A stretch of 64,000 nucleotides of DNA from Medicago truncatula (lineage: Eukaryota > Streptophyta > Magnoliopsida > Fabales > Fabaceae), in the NCBI RefSeq assembly GCF_003473485.1, contig NC_053048.1, positions 42,280,755 to 42,344,754 of the forward strand, given 5' to 3'. The notes under the pieces were generated by a model. That model was not told the origin of the DNA, ran no database searches, and saw only the letters and a program-made list of their open reading frames with translations. Below are positions 34,671 through 46,160 of the stretch, in pieces (the first letter of the stretch is position 1; the number at the start of each line of letters is the position of its first letter). Position numbers and translations under genes: made by a program.

Positions 34671-36677
34671 TCGTCTTCAATCTTATTTTCTGAGATGGTT
34701 TTTAGCCCCAACATTTCTCAAGAATTCAAGGAGGAAATCCAAAAGCACCTCCATGTCAAAATCAGTGATGGTATTCAAAAGTACTTAGGCATGCCAACAC
34801 AGTTTGGAAGATCAAAGGAGCAAGACTTTCATTTTATTATGGAGAGAATATGGAAAAAGCATAAAGGATGGAAGAAAAAGTGCCTATCCTTTGAAGGGAG
34901 AGGGGTTCTTATCAAGGCTGTAGCTCAAGCTATACCCACATATTATATGAGCTGCTTTATGCTCCCTAAAGGTTTATGTACTAAAATAGAAAAAGCCATA
35001 TGCTCCTTCTGGTGGGGTACAACAGACAAGAATAAAAAGATGCATTGGGTGTCCAAGAAGAAGTTGTTCAGATCTAAGCATTCAGGAGGTTTAGGCTTCA
35101 AAACCTTAAGGGATTTTAATCTAGCTATGCTGGCTAAAAAAGTGCGGCGTTTCTACACTAATCCTAACTCTCTTATTGCCAAATGTTTTAAAGCTAATTA
35201 TTATCCACACACTGACATTCTCCAAGCCAAAGTAGGAAATTACCCTAGTTATGCATGGAAAAGTATTCAGAATGCTATCTGGGTTATTTCTAAAGGAAGC
35301 TGTTGGAGGATTGGTGATGGAGGCTCAATCAATATTTGGGAAGACAACTGGGTACCTACCTATAAGGGGCTCAAAGTCATGACAACTAAAGGGCCTAACC
35401 ACTTTGTTAATAGAGTTAAGGACCTAATTAACAATCAGGAGTCTCTGTGGAACAAAGTAATCCTTGAAGATCAGTTTATAAGTATTAACATAGATCAAAT
35501 CTCTCATATTCCACTTGTCAACACTACCAACCCTGATTCTCTCATGTGGATGCATAACCCAACTGGGATTTACTCTGTTAAGAGTGGATATAATACTTTA
35601 AGAACCTGGCAGACTCAACAAATCAATAATACATCAACTAGTAGTGATGAGACCCTCATATGGAAAAAGATTTGGTCACTGCACACTATTCCCAGACACA
35701 AGGTGCTGCTTTGGAGAATCTTAAACGACTCTCTCCCAGTTAGAAGTTCTCTAAGAAAAAGGGGAATTCAGTGTTACCCTCTCTGTCCTAGATGCCACTC
35801 CAAAACTGAAACTATCACTCACTTATTCATGTCTTGCCCTCTCTCAAAAAGAGTTTGGTTTGGCTCTAACTTATGCATAAATTTTGACAATTTACCTAAT
35901 CCCAATTTCATAAATTGATTATATGAGGCTATTCTTTAGAAGGATGAATGTATCACCATCTAAATAGCAGCAATCATATACAATTTATGGCATGCTAGGA
36001 ATTTAAGCGTTTTGGAGGATCAAACGATACTTGAGATGGACATCATTCAGCGAGCTTCGAATTGTATATCTGATTATAAGCAAGCAAATACCCAGGCTCC
36101 TCCATCTATGGCTCGAACTGGCTATGACCCCAGGTCTCAGCATCGTCCAGCTAAGAATACCAAATGGAAGCGTCCAAATCTAGGACTGGTAAAAGTCAAC
36201 ACTGATGCGAACTTGCAAAACCATGGAAAATGGGGTTTAGGCATCATCATCAGAGACGAAGTTGGGCTGGTTATGGCGGCGAGCACGTGGGAAACAGATG
36301 GCAATGATAGAGCTTTAGAGGCCGAAGCTTATGCTTTGCTTACGGGGATGCGCTTCGCCAAGGATTGTGGGTTCAGAAAAGTAGTTTTCGAAGGAGATAA
36401 TGAGAAGCTGATGAAAATGGTTAGAGAAGACTATGTTCAAAATAGATCTTATCTTGGGTTAATGTTATAGGAAATCCACAAAGCCAAATCAGGATTCGAC
36501 ATCTGCCAATTTCAGTTTACTTTTAGATCAGGAAACAAAGTTGCTAATAGATTGGCCCAACTAGCCCATTCTGAACCTAACAAGGTTTGGATTGAGGAGG
36601 TGCCTATAGCAATTTCTTCTTTGTACTTTCAAGATAATTTGAATTAATAATATCGTTTCTTATTCAAAAAAAAAAAA
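34671..36677 (+). mobile_element. 5'-truncated LINE (ORF2 3' half)
   Basis: A non-LTR retrotransposon tail. It keeps the very end of the reverse transcriptase (SSSILFSEMVFSPN), the connecting region (KYLGMPTQFGRS, FEGRGVLIKAVAQAIP, ICSFWWGT), a zf-RVT domain (KIWSLHTIPRHKVLLWRIL; CPRCHSKTETITHLFMSC) and an RNase H-like domain (VKVNTDANLQNHGKWGLGII; ALEAEAYALLTGMRFAKDCG; GNKVANRLAQLAH). All coding lies in one frame from about 34671 to 36647, broken only by stops at 35916, 35937, 35961 and 36468. A poly(A) run at 36666-36677 ends it. The endonuclease and most of the RT are missing. No clear target duplication was found. Confidence 0.9.
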
Positions 36678-36689
36678 ACTGAAAAATAA

Positions 36690-37540
36690 AATAAAAAAAG
36701 CAAAAATTGAAAACTATAGGTATTTGTGAGTCATATCTATAATAAATTATAAAAGTAATTTTCTTTGCTCAATTTTTTTTTATTCTTTGCTCAATTGTTA
36801 TGTTATTTTAATACTAAAAAGTTAAATTAAAGAATGAATGTAAATGTTTTTTTTCCTCTTCAAATCGTCAAGTGTCTTAAAATTCACCATTCAAGGTGGA
36901 TAAATGAGATATTATGGGGTTCAAACCCAACCCTTGTATATTACATTAGAGATGGATTTAATGTTCCCTTGAGATTTGCTCACTTGGTAAGGACAATGCA
37001 TAATATATGCAAGTTATGGAGTTTGAACCTCAAACACCACAAAAAAAAAAAAAGAGATGGATTTAATGACAAATTCGTCTTTTTTTCATTTCCATTTTAT
37101 CATTTTTTATTTTATTTTATCATGAGCAAACATTGAAAACCATAAAGTATTATTTTTGAGTCACATTTAGAATTAATTATAATTTTTTTTTATCAAAAAC
37201 AAAAATTGAAAACTATAGAGTAATTTTTGTGGGTCACATCTATAATAAATTATAAAAGTAATTTTTTGTGCTCAATTGTTATATTATTTTAATACTAAAA
37301 AAGTAAATTAAAGAATGAATGTAAATGTTTTTTTTTTTGTCAAATCGTCAAGTGTCTTGAAATTCACCATTTAAGGTGGATAAATATGATATTTCGAGGT
37401 TCAAACCTTACCCTTATATATTACATGTAATATCCATTTAAATTGAGTTATGTTCACGAGGATGAAATAATGAAACCATTTGTGCTTACATTTTTATTAA
37501 TGATCAAATCGTCAAGTGTCTTGAAATTCACCATTTACTA
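36690..37540. repeat. Tandem duplication, ~495-bp period
   Basis: The block at 36696-36947 ('aaaaattgaaaactatag', 'cataataaattataaaagta', 'gaatgaatgtaaatg', 'caaatcgtcaagtgtctt', 'aattcaccatt', 'ggtggataaat') recurs at 37198-37425, and the 'caaatcgtcaagtgtcttga' part once more at 37505-37540. A SINE separates the first two. No coding frame is conserved. Confidence 0.75.
36964..37052 (+). mobile_element. tRNA-derived SINE, ~89 bp
   Basis: Box A-like 'gctcacttggtaaggac', 'aatgcataatatatgca', box B-like 'gagtttgaacctc', then poly(A). Flanked by perfect 16-bp duplications AGAGATGGATTTAATG (36948-36963 and 37053-37068). Same length and layout as the SINE at 2553. Confidence 0.9.
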
Positions 37541-38599
37541 CAATATATAGTTCATCTTTTCGCAAAAAATGAGAGCACATATATGCTGGTAATTTAATCT
37601 ATGACCATTCCAATAATGATGTCTCAACAATGGACATAAATAATGATCCTCATCCAAATTTTGCACCATACCTATAAAAGAAGAACACATATTCAAAGAT
37701 AGACCAATCTATCTTCAACTTCAACAGGATCTTCTAGGGCATATCTTACAATGTTTTGGGAGTGATAGTCGACAAGATTGATTGTTATTAAAATTGTATA
37801 AATTTTCATCATTTTAAATTTTTGATTTTTAATACTTTTTAATAAAATTGGAAAAAAAAAATTGCACACTTTTTTATAATTTATAATTGAATTAATTTAA
37901 TATTTAAAAATTAGATATGCTAACTTGTGCCTTAATAAATTTTATACTGAAAATATATTTTAAACTTTTAAAACATTGATTAAATAATTTTCAAGAAAAA
38001 ATTACTATCTTTAACTTCATTTCTCATAGATAAATACTTGTTAAAATTTAATGATAAAGAGGAATTGTTGGGACCCATTTAATAATTATGTGAGGTGTTG
38101 GGTTCGAGAAATTGATTGGTTTAAGTACGGTTCCAAATTATAAGTCTCTTTGAATATTTTTTTTGTCACAAATTATAAGTTGTTTTACAATATCAATGTA
38201 CATTGATGTTATTATTTTTACTGTACCTTTAATTATTTATTACTCTATCGACTTTCAATTATTTAAATTAATTTTTTCATACCATCTATTAAGGATAATT
38301 TTGTAAAACAAATTATAATATCTCTTTCACATACAAAATTAATTGTATTTTTTTAATACGTATGAAATGGTCAAAATAACTTATAATTTAAAACGAAGAG
38401 AGTGCATCACTTAATGCAAAATCTTTTGATACTCGATATATAGGTGTATAGGGAGTATTGGTTATAAAATGAATAACGCACATAAAAAATCTAAGAGTTA
38501 AGTTTAACATTGTGACAGGTTTTGGGCCAGTAGGCAACATATAGTAAATTTCTTTTCCCATCATACTCTTTACCTGCACGCCCTTTAATCTGACCATTT
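37541..38599. other. Intergenic, no gene seen
   Basis: AT-rich sequence without convincing coding potential. 'acaaattataagt' near 38165 and 'acttataatttaaaa' near 38385 may be the arms of an old MITE. Confidence 0.35.
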
Positions 38600-40180
38600 T
38601 ACTCCGTTTAGATCATATATTCCAAAATGTTTTTCGAGTATTTTAGATTATATAATTCGAACGTGTTCAGAACAAAAAAAGAGAAAAATATGTCAAGTTA
38701 AATCACAACAATTTCAACAACATAATACAACAACGTTAAACAACAATAATATTTGCAACAACATAATTAAACACAAACGAGATCATAGATCAGGCAAACT
38801 AAATTTCTCATCGCGTCTATCCATGAAAGCCTAGTTTTCTTCTAGGCCATGGATTGAATCAAACTTTATGGAATATCATGAAAAGACATCACCAAGGAAG
38901 CGTCTAACTTGATCGGTTGATTCAAACTATACTTACCAAATATAGAGAACATGGTACTCACGTCGTCGTTGTTCTAAAGATTCATTTGGGTGAACCTAAC
39001 GCGTCAATCTAAGTCAATCACCATACGACAATACTCCACACTGTCCACCCTTCTTGCATCTCCGTGGTTGAGACGATCATTAATTTGGTCTAGCTGATCC
39101 TTCAAACAAACAATGTAACATCAACATGGATCCCAACCAGATTAGGTTTTCCATTGTTGTAGTACACTACATCTAGCTTAATGGTCCTATCTATTGGATA
39201 AGCGTTCATGGTTATATTGCGTAGTTCGGAAGTGAACAAAACACACCAATTGATAACAAATTATGTGCATTGTGGACCACATAAAACAACAAAACAATGA
39301 TGTATTTGTCTCGTTCGGATTATATAATACGAATCATGCCACACACCTCAATACACAAGGTTTTACACGGTTTGGGCATATTTTGATATATATAATCCAA
39401 ACCACTCAATTACTATTTTTAGATTATATAATCTGAAACATGCCCAAAACTTAAACGACATCGTTGTAGACGAGGTTTGACTAGCAACAAATTTGGGTCA
39501 ATTTAAAAAGTTTTGCACGTTGCCATAAAATATCTCATACTTCATCCATATTTTTCATTCTAAAACTCATTCTTTCATTTTTGGTTGTGTTTCTTATTTT
39601 CCTTTTGGGATAGTTATGATATCATGGTTTCATTGATGCACACTCACATTATGCCAAAAACTGTTTTGTGGGGATAATACGACGATCAACAAAGACCATC
39701 ATGTCATCTTGCGGGGTTCGTATGATTGACAAAAGTGTGTTGTCCCACATCATGTCATCAGTTTGGATTTGAGATTGTTCAGATTAGTTTTCACATTCAC
39801 TTTGCATTATCATCTTCTTCCTTCGTCTTCTTGTACTACATATTTAACATCAGTTGTTCTTTAATAATTATGCAATAGTTCTCTATTGTGTTGATATCAT
39901 AGGATTTATTCGATATATGTATAGATTTTATCAGATTACGATGTTAATGAAAATGGATTATGAAATCTTGTTGAATTAATAAAATTGTGTTGTGTTCTTA
40001 ATTTTAAATTTTGTTCTCGCATTTTTATCCAAATTTTTTTTTTGTTGCCGCATTTAAATTGTCATCTCTATAAATCGAATCTGCAGATGTTTTGTTATAT
40101 GGACATTTTCAACTATATAATCCGAAATAATATAAAAATACTTCAGATTATAGAATCTCAATGGGACAAATGAGAATTTA
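38600..40180 (-). mobile_element. Degenerate transposon with broken coding region
   Basis: Between about 39230 and 38790 the - strand carries two coding blocks: MNAYPIDRTIKLDVVYYNNG and IHVDVTL, then, one base out of frame, LKDQLDQINDRLNHGDARRV and DSVEYCRMVIDLD ending in TGA. The pieces read like one ancestral transposon protein broken by a frameshift and stops; the family (Mutator-like or other) is not certain to me. Palindromic words of the type GATTATATAATC (38650, 39320, 39390, 39415, 40115, 40135) are scattered through 38600-40180 and may be terminal or subterminal repeats. The exact ends are unresolved. Confidence 0.5.
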
Positions 40181-41629
40181 TAGAATGCGTGAGAAAAACA
40201 TAAGGTGGATAAAGAAATTCTCCAAACAAGATAAAAATACTAATTTTCAAAAGATGTTTTCCTCAGAGTTTCCTTCTTCATAGTTTTCTTAACCAATGGA
40301 GAAGTTGCCTACTCCATTACCACACAACTCGAAATTGCAATGGAAAAACTAAAAGTTTTTGTGATATTTTTTTTCCGTCATCCATACTTTGGTTCTACGA
40401 AAGTGCTTTACTCAGTCACTGGCCATTTTCACAACAAGAGCAAAGTTTCAAGATAACCCCTCAGCTGAATGGTATTTAATCCGATACACCCATTTGCTAC
40501 CGATATCCTTTTTGTTTGGAGGAAGTGTTTCAACAGATAATAAAGGCAAACAATTAACAATTATTGATCATATAAATCTTTATGGAATGTATGTTTATGC
40601 AGCTATTGGTCATATAAATCTTTATGGAAGATATGTTACTCTCATGTGTTTTAAATATATACATATATAGAAGACTTTTTTTTACACAAGTTGGTAATTA
40701 TGTTAGAGTATGCAGTCATAAAATACACAAATCTTTGATAATTGTGTGTGCATAAAGAAAATTCATAGGTTAATATCTGCAGAAGGATGAAGAAAGGCTT
40801 AGGTTTGTGAATTTGCAACTTAATTAATGTAATAATTTTTATAATGCAGAAAATGCCATATCTATTAGCTGCAACATATTAAATAGATAATGTCGTAGAC
40901 ATTATGCATGAAGCCGGTAAATCACATTGTACTACAAAGTTATGTGATAGATATCAATTTTCCGCTGCTGTGACATTCTTGTCTTGGTTTATTTCAACAG
41001 CTTGATATCTTTTTAATGTTTGATTTTTAGTTTTACCTTCTTTGTAAAAAATTTACCTTACTCCTTGTTGATAAATATGAAATATGAATGAAAAGACTGC
41101 AGATGACAAAACCATGATTTCTTTGGCATATATTCATTCATTTTCTTGTGAATAGAATTTTTATGACAATAAGTACAATATACTACTTGAAAAACTAAAT
41201 GTATGATTTTTGGTAAGAAAAAAATCTAAATTTTTAAATTTAGGGGACATTTTGCACATAAGTGTAAAATTTCAGGGGAATATTTGATCATAACCATAAA
41301 CAGTTAACAGAAAAATTTGACGGAGGGGTAAATTGATTAACGTTATACAATTTTAAGGGAGTAATTTAAGTTTTGTTAATTTCAAGGGTAATTGACGAAC
41401 TTTACAATTTCGGGGGAAAATTGACTGCTTACTCCTTGTTTGGTTTTAAAGGGCACGTCACCAAAAAACTGAGTACCTAAGAATTATTTATTTAGAAAGA
41501 AAAGGGAAATAAATTGAGCACAACCTACGCAACTACTTTCCTTCTAGGAAGGTCATGTTCTTGAACAATTAATGGGTACCCTTCAACTTCAACCTCCACG
41601 TATTTTTTGAAATCACTCCAATTATTTCA
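40181..41629. other. Intergenic upstream of the 48-aa gene
   Basis: AT-rich. It contains a short direct repeat ('attgatcatataaatctttatgga' at about 40562 and 40607) and, at 41220-41435, a degenerate copy of the block seen at 280-750 ('caatttcgggggaaaattgactgcttactcc'). No gene seen. Confidence 0.4.
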
Positions 41630-41776
41630 ATGGCAATGGCACTTAACTCTGCTCTCTATATCGCAAAGATGGCTTGGATTGCTCTCAGTGGTTGGATCAC
41701 TTCTTGTTTAACTATTGCTGATGAATTCGCTACTTCTCTTCGCTCTGGTGATATTGGTCCCTTCCATGTTGGTTGA
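41630..41776 (+). CDS. Conserved-looking 48-residue plant protein
   Basis: ATG at 41630, TGA at 41774-41776. Residues run MAMALNSALYIAKMAWIALS then GWITSCLTIADEFATSLRSG and end DIGPFHVG. The N-terminal half is hydrophobic and helix-forming (about 5-30, one possible membrane segment); the C-terminal part is amphipathic with an FHVG end. It reminds me of short unnamed plant proteins with the same GDIGPFHVG end; this is memory, not a search. The composition is unlike the surrounding AT-rich noise and GC content rises locally. A second ATG (41636) would give 46 residues. A GTATGC at 41799 may be the donor of a 3' UTR intron. Function unknown. Confidence 0.65.
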   Translation: MAMALNSALYIAKMAWIALSGWITSCLTIADEFATSLRSGDIGPFHVG

Positions 41777-41798
41777 TTCAATCAATTTCACTTTCTGG

Positions 41799-42142
41799 GT
41801 ATGCTTCAAGTTTTCTAATTTACAACTACCCTTGAATCTAGACTTGTTTTCATGTATTGGGTGTGTGTCATTTGTGTGTTTTAAGTTGGAAATTCTGCTT
41901 TAGGTTGGTAGTTTATGTGTTTGTTGTTTGGGGTTTCCTTAAATTGAGGAATTAGTTGGGTAAATTGTTTAAGGTTATTTGTTACAGCATTTTAGGTTAT
42001 TTGTTAGTGTATATTGTTATGGGGTTTACTCATAAATTCAATTACAAAAGCAATTGTTTTATTCTCAGCTCTTAACTTGTTAGTAGTTCATATTTGATTA
42101 GGTGATAGAGTTATGTAAGTCAAATTGGCAATTTAAATTCAT
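41799..42142. repeat. Direct repeat, left copy
   Basis: Downstream of the 48-aa gene; repeated at 43803-44113 about 2 kb later ('gtatgcttcaagttttct', 'tacaacta', 'acttgttttcatg', 'aaattgaggaatta', 'aaattgtttaaggttattt', 'ggggtttactcata', 'caaattggcaatttaaattc'). The repeat begins exactly at the putative splice donor GTATGC. The coding part of the gene is not duplicated. Confidence 0.8.
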
Positions 42143-42148
42143 AGACAC

Positions 42149-42282
42149 CGATCATTATTATAAGCAAAAAATCCATTTTTTTAGGTTCATTGAATAACTT
42201 ATGTATCTGGTCAATATTATATACTAGATACATCAATTATTCAATGAACCTAAAAAGTGGTTTTTTACTTATAATAGTGACT
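42149..42282. mobile_element. Palindromic MITE with an empty site
   Basis: Left arm 'attattataagcaaaaaatc', right arm complementary ('gattttttgcttataata' type), and inner arms 'aggttcattgaataa' and 'ttattcaatgaacct', around a loop with 'atgtatc'. The homologous repeat at 43803-44170 lacks these about 135 bases, so that copy is the empty site. A relic with the inner arm wording lies near 49560-49620. Confidence 0.7.
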
Positions 42283-42349
42283 AGAGTATATGGATATAAT
42301 CAGAGATTCAGAGTGGTGGTTTATTAAGTTTACTCATCTAGTGTGTGCT

Positions 42350-43790
42350 AAGCAGGACCACCACACCACAAGGCCATTATTGCTAAGCAGGTATGAGCTG
42401 CTAAAGACTACAGTAGCTGGCTCAGCTCATCTACTTTGTTGCTTTACTCATGACCTTTTCAAAAGAAAGGGAAAATGTTGCAATCTTTACATGATCTAAA
42501 TGAAGTGTCCTTTGTATTTATTTAACCAGCTTTGTTAAAGTGTGAAATTGTACTTGTCATTTGTAGATATCAGGTTTACAGCTATCCTGATATTGATTTC
42601 AAAAGAATGAAATCCTACAAATTGATTTGAAAATAATAAAGGATTTGGCAGAAAATATCTTGATCAATAATCTGCTTTGATATTTCAGAATAGTATTTGA
42701 CATATTGTGTATATTAGATACTTTTCTCTAGTGTAATTCCCTGCACTAATGGCATCATTATTACTTCTAAAAACAGAACATAGATCTTTTACTGAACTAC
42801 CAAACATAGGTAAGACAAAGTATAGGTGCTACATTTTTTAGTTTGACAAAATGAATGAGCGATACATCATATGTGTTACCTCGAGAAAATCCTCGCCAAC
42901 ATTGCTTTGTGTTTAGCTCTCTCGCCTAAATAGAGTCCTATCATTCTTTCTAGATATAGAGAGAATCTCAACTCATTGTTAGGAGTACTCCCTCTACAAA
43001 AGCAAATTTAATATTGTGTTTGTTCACCTATATGTTAAACTGATAAGCACAAATACTAAATGCATTTCATCTTTGCCTAACGACCTAGAAAGGTATGATT
43101 TGAGAGGTGCTGCTGATTTTATTTTAGGCTTAATTGCACATTTGGACCCCTATCTTTCCAAAAGTTGCGGTTATGGACCCCTAACTAATTTAAATACAAA
43201 ACAGCCCCCTATGTTTTGATTCTTTGGCAGTTTTGGACCCCCAGTCCATTGTTGACTCGGTCAACGCTGACGTGGCACCCTAAGTGAGGTGCCACATGTC
43301 AATTTTTTTTTTTTTTTTTTTTTTTTTTGCCTTGGGGGTTCAAAACTGCCAAAGAATCAAAACATAGGGGGCTGTTTTGTATTTAAATTAGTTAGGGGTC
43401 CATAACCGCAACTTTTGGAAAGATAGGGGTCCAAAAGTGCAATTAAGCCTTTATTTTATTACTAGCTTTTGTATTATTTTTTTGTAATACTTCTTCAATA
43501 TGGGGCTTAACAAGAGATAGATTCCAAGTTTTAAAACTAGTAATGGTTACCAACTTATTTAGAGTCTCCCGCTTGAATTTGAAATCCTGTCTTCAGCTTA
43601 TAAAGACACCTGAAAACTCCTCTGTACATAAGTAACCAATTACTAGCCAACATTGGAAAATAGGGACCCTGTGACATTGTGGCAATAGAGGTTAATATGA
43701 CAGATAAAAGATGACATTGTGGCAATAGAGGTTAATATGACAGATAAAAGATGACATTGATATGAGAACATTAATAAATCTCACAAGATG
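42350..43790. repeat. Dispersed non-coding repeat, segment II
   Basis: Collinear with 29025-30480 and placed between the two direct repeats at 41799 and 43803. It is interrupted by the foldback element at 43127-43449. Near its end a 48-bp unit ('gacattgtggcaatagaggt', 'taatatgacagataaaagat') is repeated twice in tandem (43671-43755). No gene seen. Confidence 0.7.
43127..43449. mobile_element. Foldback MITE with 9-bp target duplication
   Basis: Begins GGCTTAATTGCAC and ends GTGCAATTAAGCC. The arms of about 130 bp are nearly perfect complements and close on a 26-bp poly(T) loop (43303-43328). Flanked by perfect TTTATTTTA (43118-43126 and 43450-43458). A 9-bp duplication fits a Mutator-derived MITE. 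Core words 'ggtccaaaagtgcaatta' resemble the element at 4095-4480. Confidence 0.85.
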
Positions 43791-43802
43791 GGTACTTACT
43801 AG

Positions 43803-44113
43803 GTATGCTCCAAGTTTTCTAGTTTACAACTATCCTGGAATCTATACTTGTTTTCATGCATTATGTGTGATTAGTGTGTTTCAAGGTGGAAATTGTGTTT
43901 TAGGTTAGTGGAGGATGTGTTTGTTATGTGGGATTTCCATAAATTGAGGAATTAATCAGGTAAATTGTTTAAGGTTATTTGAAATAGCAGATTACTTAGT
44001 AGTATATGCTGTTAAGGGGTTTACTCATAAACTCAATTTACAAACACAATCCTTTGGTTCTCATTTGATTAGGTGATGGAGTTATTTCAGTCAAATTGGC
44101 AATTTAAATTCAT
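43803..44113. repeat. Direct repeat, right copy
   Basis: The second copy of 41799-42142, diverged by point changes and small indels. Homology continues past the MITE insertion point of the first copy ('gtgatttactaagtttagtcat' at about 44140 against 'ggtttattaagtttactcat' at about 42316). Confidence 0.8.
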
Positions 44114-44169
44114 CTATGGTCAATGGATAGCAACAGAGCGGTGATTTACTAAGTTTAGTCATTTTTATG

Positions 44170-46160
44170 CCAATGGTCCTATTTTATGCAGATTGTTAAA
44201 TATGATAGTCATTGAGCATTTAAATGAATATTGTCGTGTAGTACTAGCTGCATTGAGTTAGGCCATAAGCTATCATAAAAATGGTTTTCTCACTTTCTGT
44301 ATATAATGTTGAGCTTTGAGGGTATTTATTTCTACGAGTTAAGATAAGATAACCATGTTAAGTGGGGAAAAGAAGTACAAAGGGATAAACTGATATTTGA
44401 AGGATGCCATTACGTATTATGTGTGAAATTATATAAAAACATTGAACTCTCATACCATTTTGATTTAGCCGACGGTTACAAAATTCAAGGTATGTAAATG
44501 TCATACACATTTTATTGCTACAGCTACTCATTTCATAGATGTTTACTGTTTATCAGTTTGATACTGAGGACATAATAAACCAGCTATCCTTGAGCTGGAA
44601 TGGAACATAGTTGTGTTTAATTCTGGGTTCCAGACTTCCGGTGTACAGTTTTATCCAATTAGTTATGTTTTTTTAGATTACCATTTTATTGTATGAAAGT
44701 TTCCACTGTCGGGAAATTTGTGTGGTGCAGAAGGTGTGTTCTCCCCCTCCCAATCATATACAAAAGTTAGGGTTCGAACACTGACCACTGCTTAAACGTC
44801 CGAAGTCCCCTACTACTTGGACAAATCCATTATTGTTTGTTAGTTATGCTTTATTTCGTTTAAACATAAACCATACTTCTAAAATGTTAAAGTGATTAAA
44901 TAAGAGATTAGGATTGAATTGGAGTTTGCATTCAATTCCATGCTTTTGTACCTAAAGTGACTGGAACAGGTTTGGTTTACATTGTTGTGGTATTATCATC
45001 TTCATCATCATTCATAAATCGTCATCAAACTACTAGGATAGATAGATAGATATAATTATATGGTTGCTTGGATCACATTAATTCTCTAATATCTCCTATC
45101 TTTAGATCTTGCTTAAAAAATTCATACAAACATATTGTTTCAAGGGTACCTATAATAATAAGTTCAAAATTAGACAAACAGTGTGTTGTCTTGCAAGAAA
45201 GGCTTTCAAACAGAGTACGTGCTTTTGTGTTTCATTGTCTTACAATTTTATGATATTGTCACGGTCTCTTGAGTATGGTTGGTCATTCATACCTTTTGGA
45301 GTGTTTTGTATTTTTTTTCCCCACAGAAGCAGTTCAATGTATATCGACATATACAATTCAAATGGGGATGAAATGCAATAAACGAGAAATAGGCATAAAC
45401 AGAGCCACCCTAATAGGTAAATGAGTTATCACAATCGCTTGTCTCTTAAATTTTTTACTCAGTGGTTTGGTTTACAAGAAAGAATGTATAGTCATTGTCT
45501 ACCTATAATATTGTATGTATAACTCTTGAAAATCAAATAAATCAAGGTGATAGACAATGAAATAATAAAAAGAAAAATTTTATCATCCACGAAAAAAATA
45601 TGGGGTACTGGCATCCATAACATAGAATTAACCTATAATTTAAATTTACTTGAAGATAATAAAGTAGTGTACTATAAAATGATCTGATGTTGAGTACTAT
45701 AACCATAAGAACCAATAAGTACGGAGGAAATTGTCACCATAAATAAAATCACCTAACAAAGAAAAGTATCAAAATGCCAAAAATAAAAACAACAAAATCC
45801 ACTAATTATTCCTGCCACAGAGGAGTTCCAAACTGCATTTCTCATCACTGAAGAAGGTGAGCGAACTTTCAAAATGCCAAAGCATATTTTCATCTATGAG
45901 TTAAGGTTTCAAGTATGACACTGTTTTAAGCATATGATTCAACCTGTAGGCAATATAAGCAATTAAAATGATTACTATTATTATAAAATTATTTACACAT
46001 GCAATAAAATTGTACTCTACATGATTGCATTAGTACAGGTAGCCCATCTAGAAACATAACGAGATAACTTATCATGCAAGTCTCTTCCTAATTTGACCCT
46101 ACCAATATAATATAAGTAAAGAACATACTTAGGTCAATGATGATCAAATAGTATCAACTA
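44170..46160. other. Intergenic, 3' flank of unknown gene B
   Basis: No gene recognised. Positions 45460-46160 are the 3' flank of gene B and have counterparts in the 3' flank of gene A (53600-54296; shared 'gagtactataa', 'catgcaagt', 'cttcctaattt'). A tRNA-like 'gggttcgaacactga' at 44769 may be the box B of an old SINE. Confidence 0.4.

Noticed and set aside
34652..34680. Similarity of 'gatggaattaacgacagattcgtc' to 'gatggatttaatgacaaattcgtc' at 37056 as LINE target duplication
   Set aside because: The second copy lies about 380 bp past the LINE poly(A) and overlaps the SINE flank, so it cannot be the LINE's duplication; probably chance or an older repeat.
36690..37540. CRISPR-like spaced repeats
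   Set aside because: Eukaryotic DNA; long diverged tandem units without uniform short repeats and spacers.
43127..43449. Possible microRNA precursor hairpin
   Set aside because: Near-perfect 130-bp arms with target duplications fit a MITE; plant microRNA precursors are shorter-paired and imperfect.
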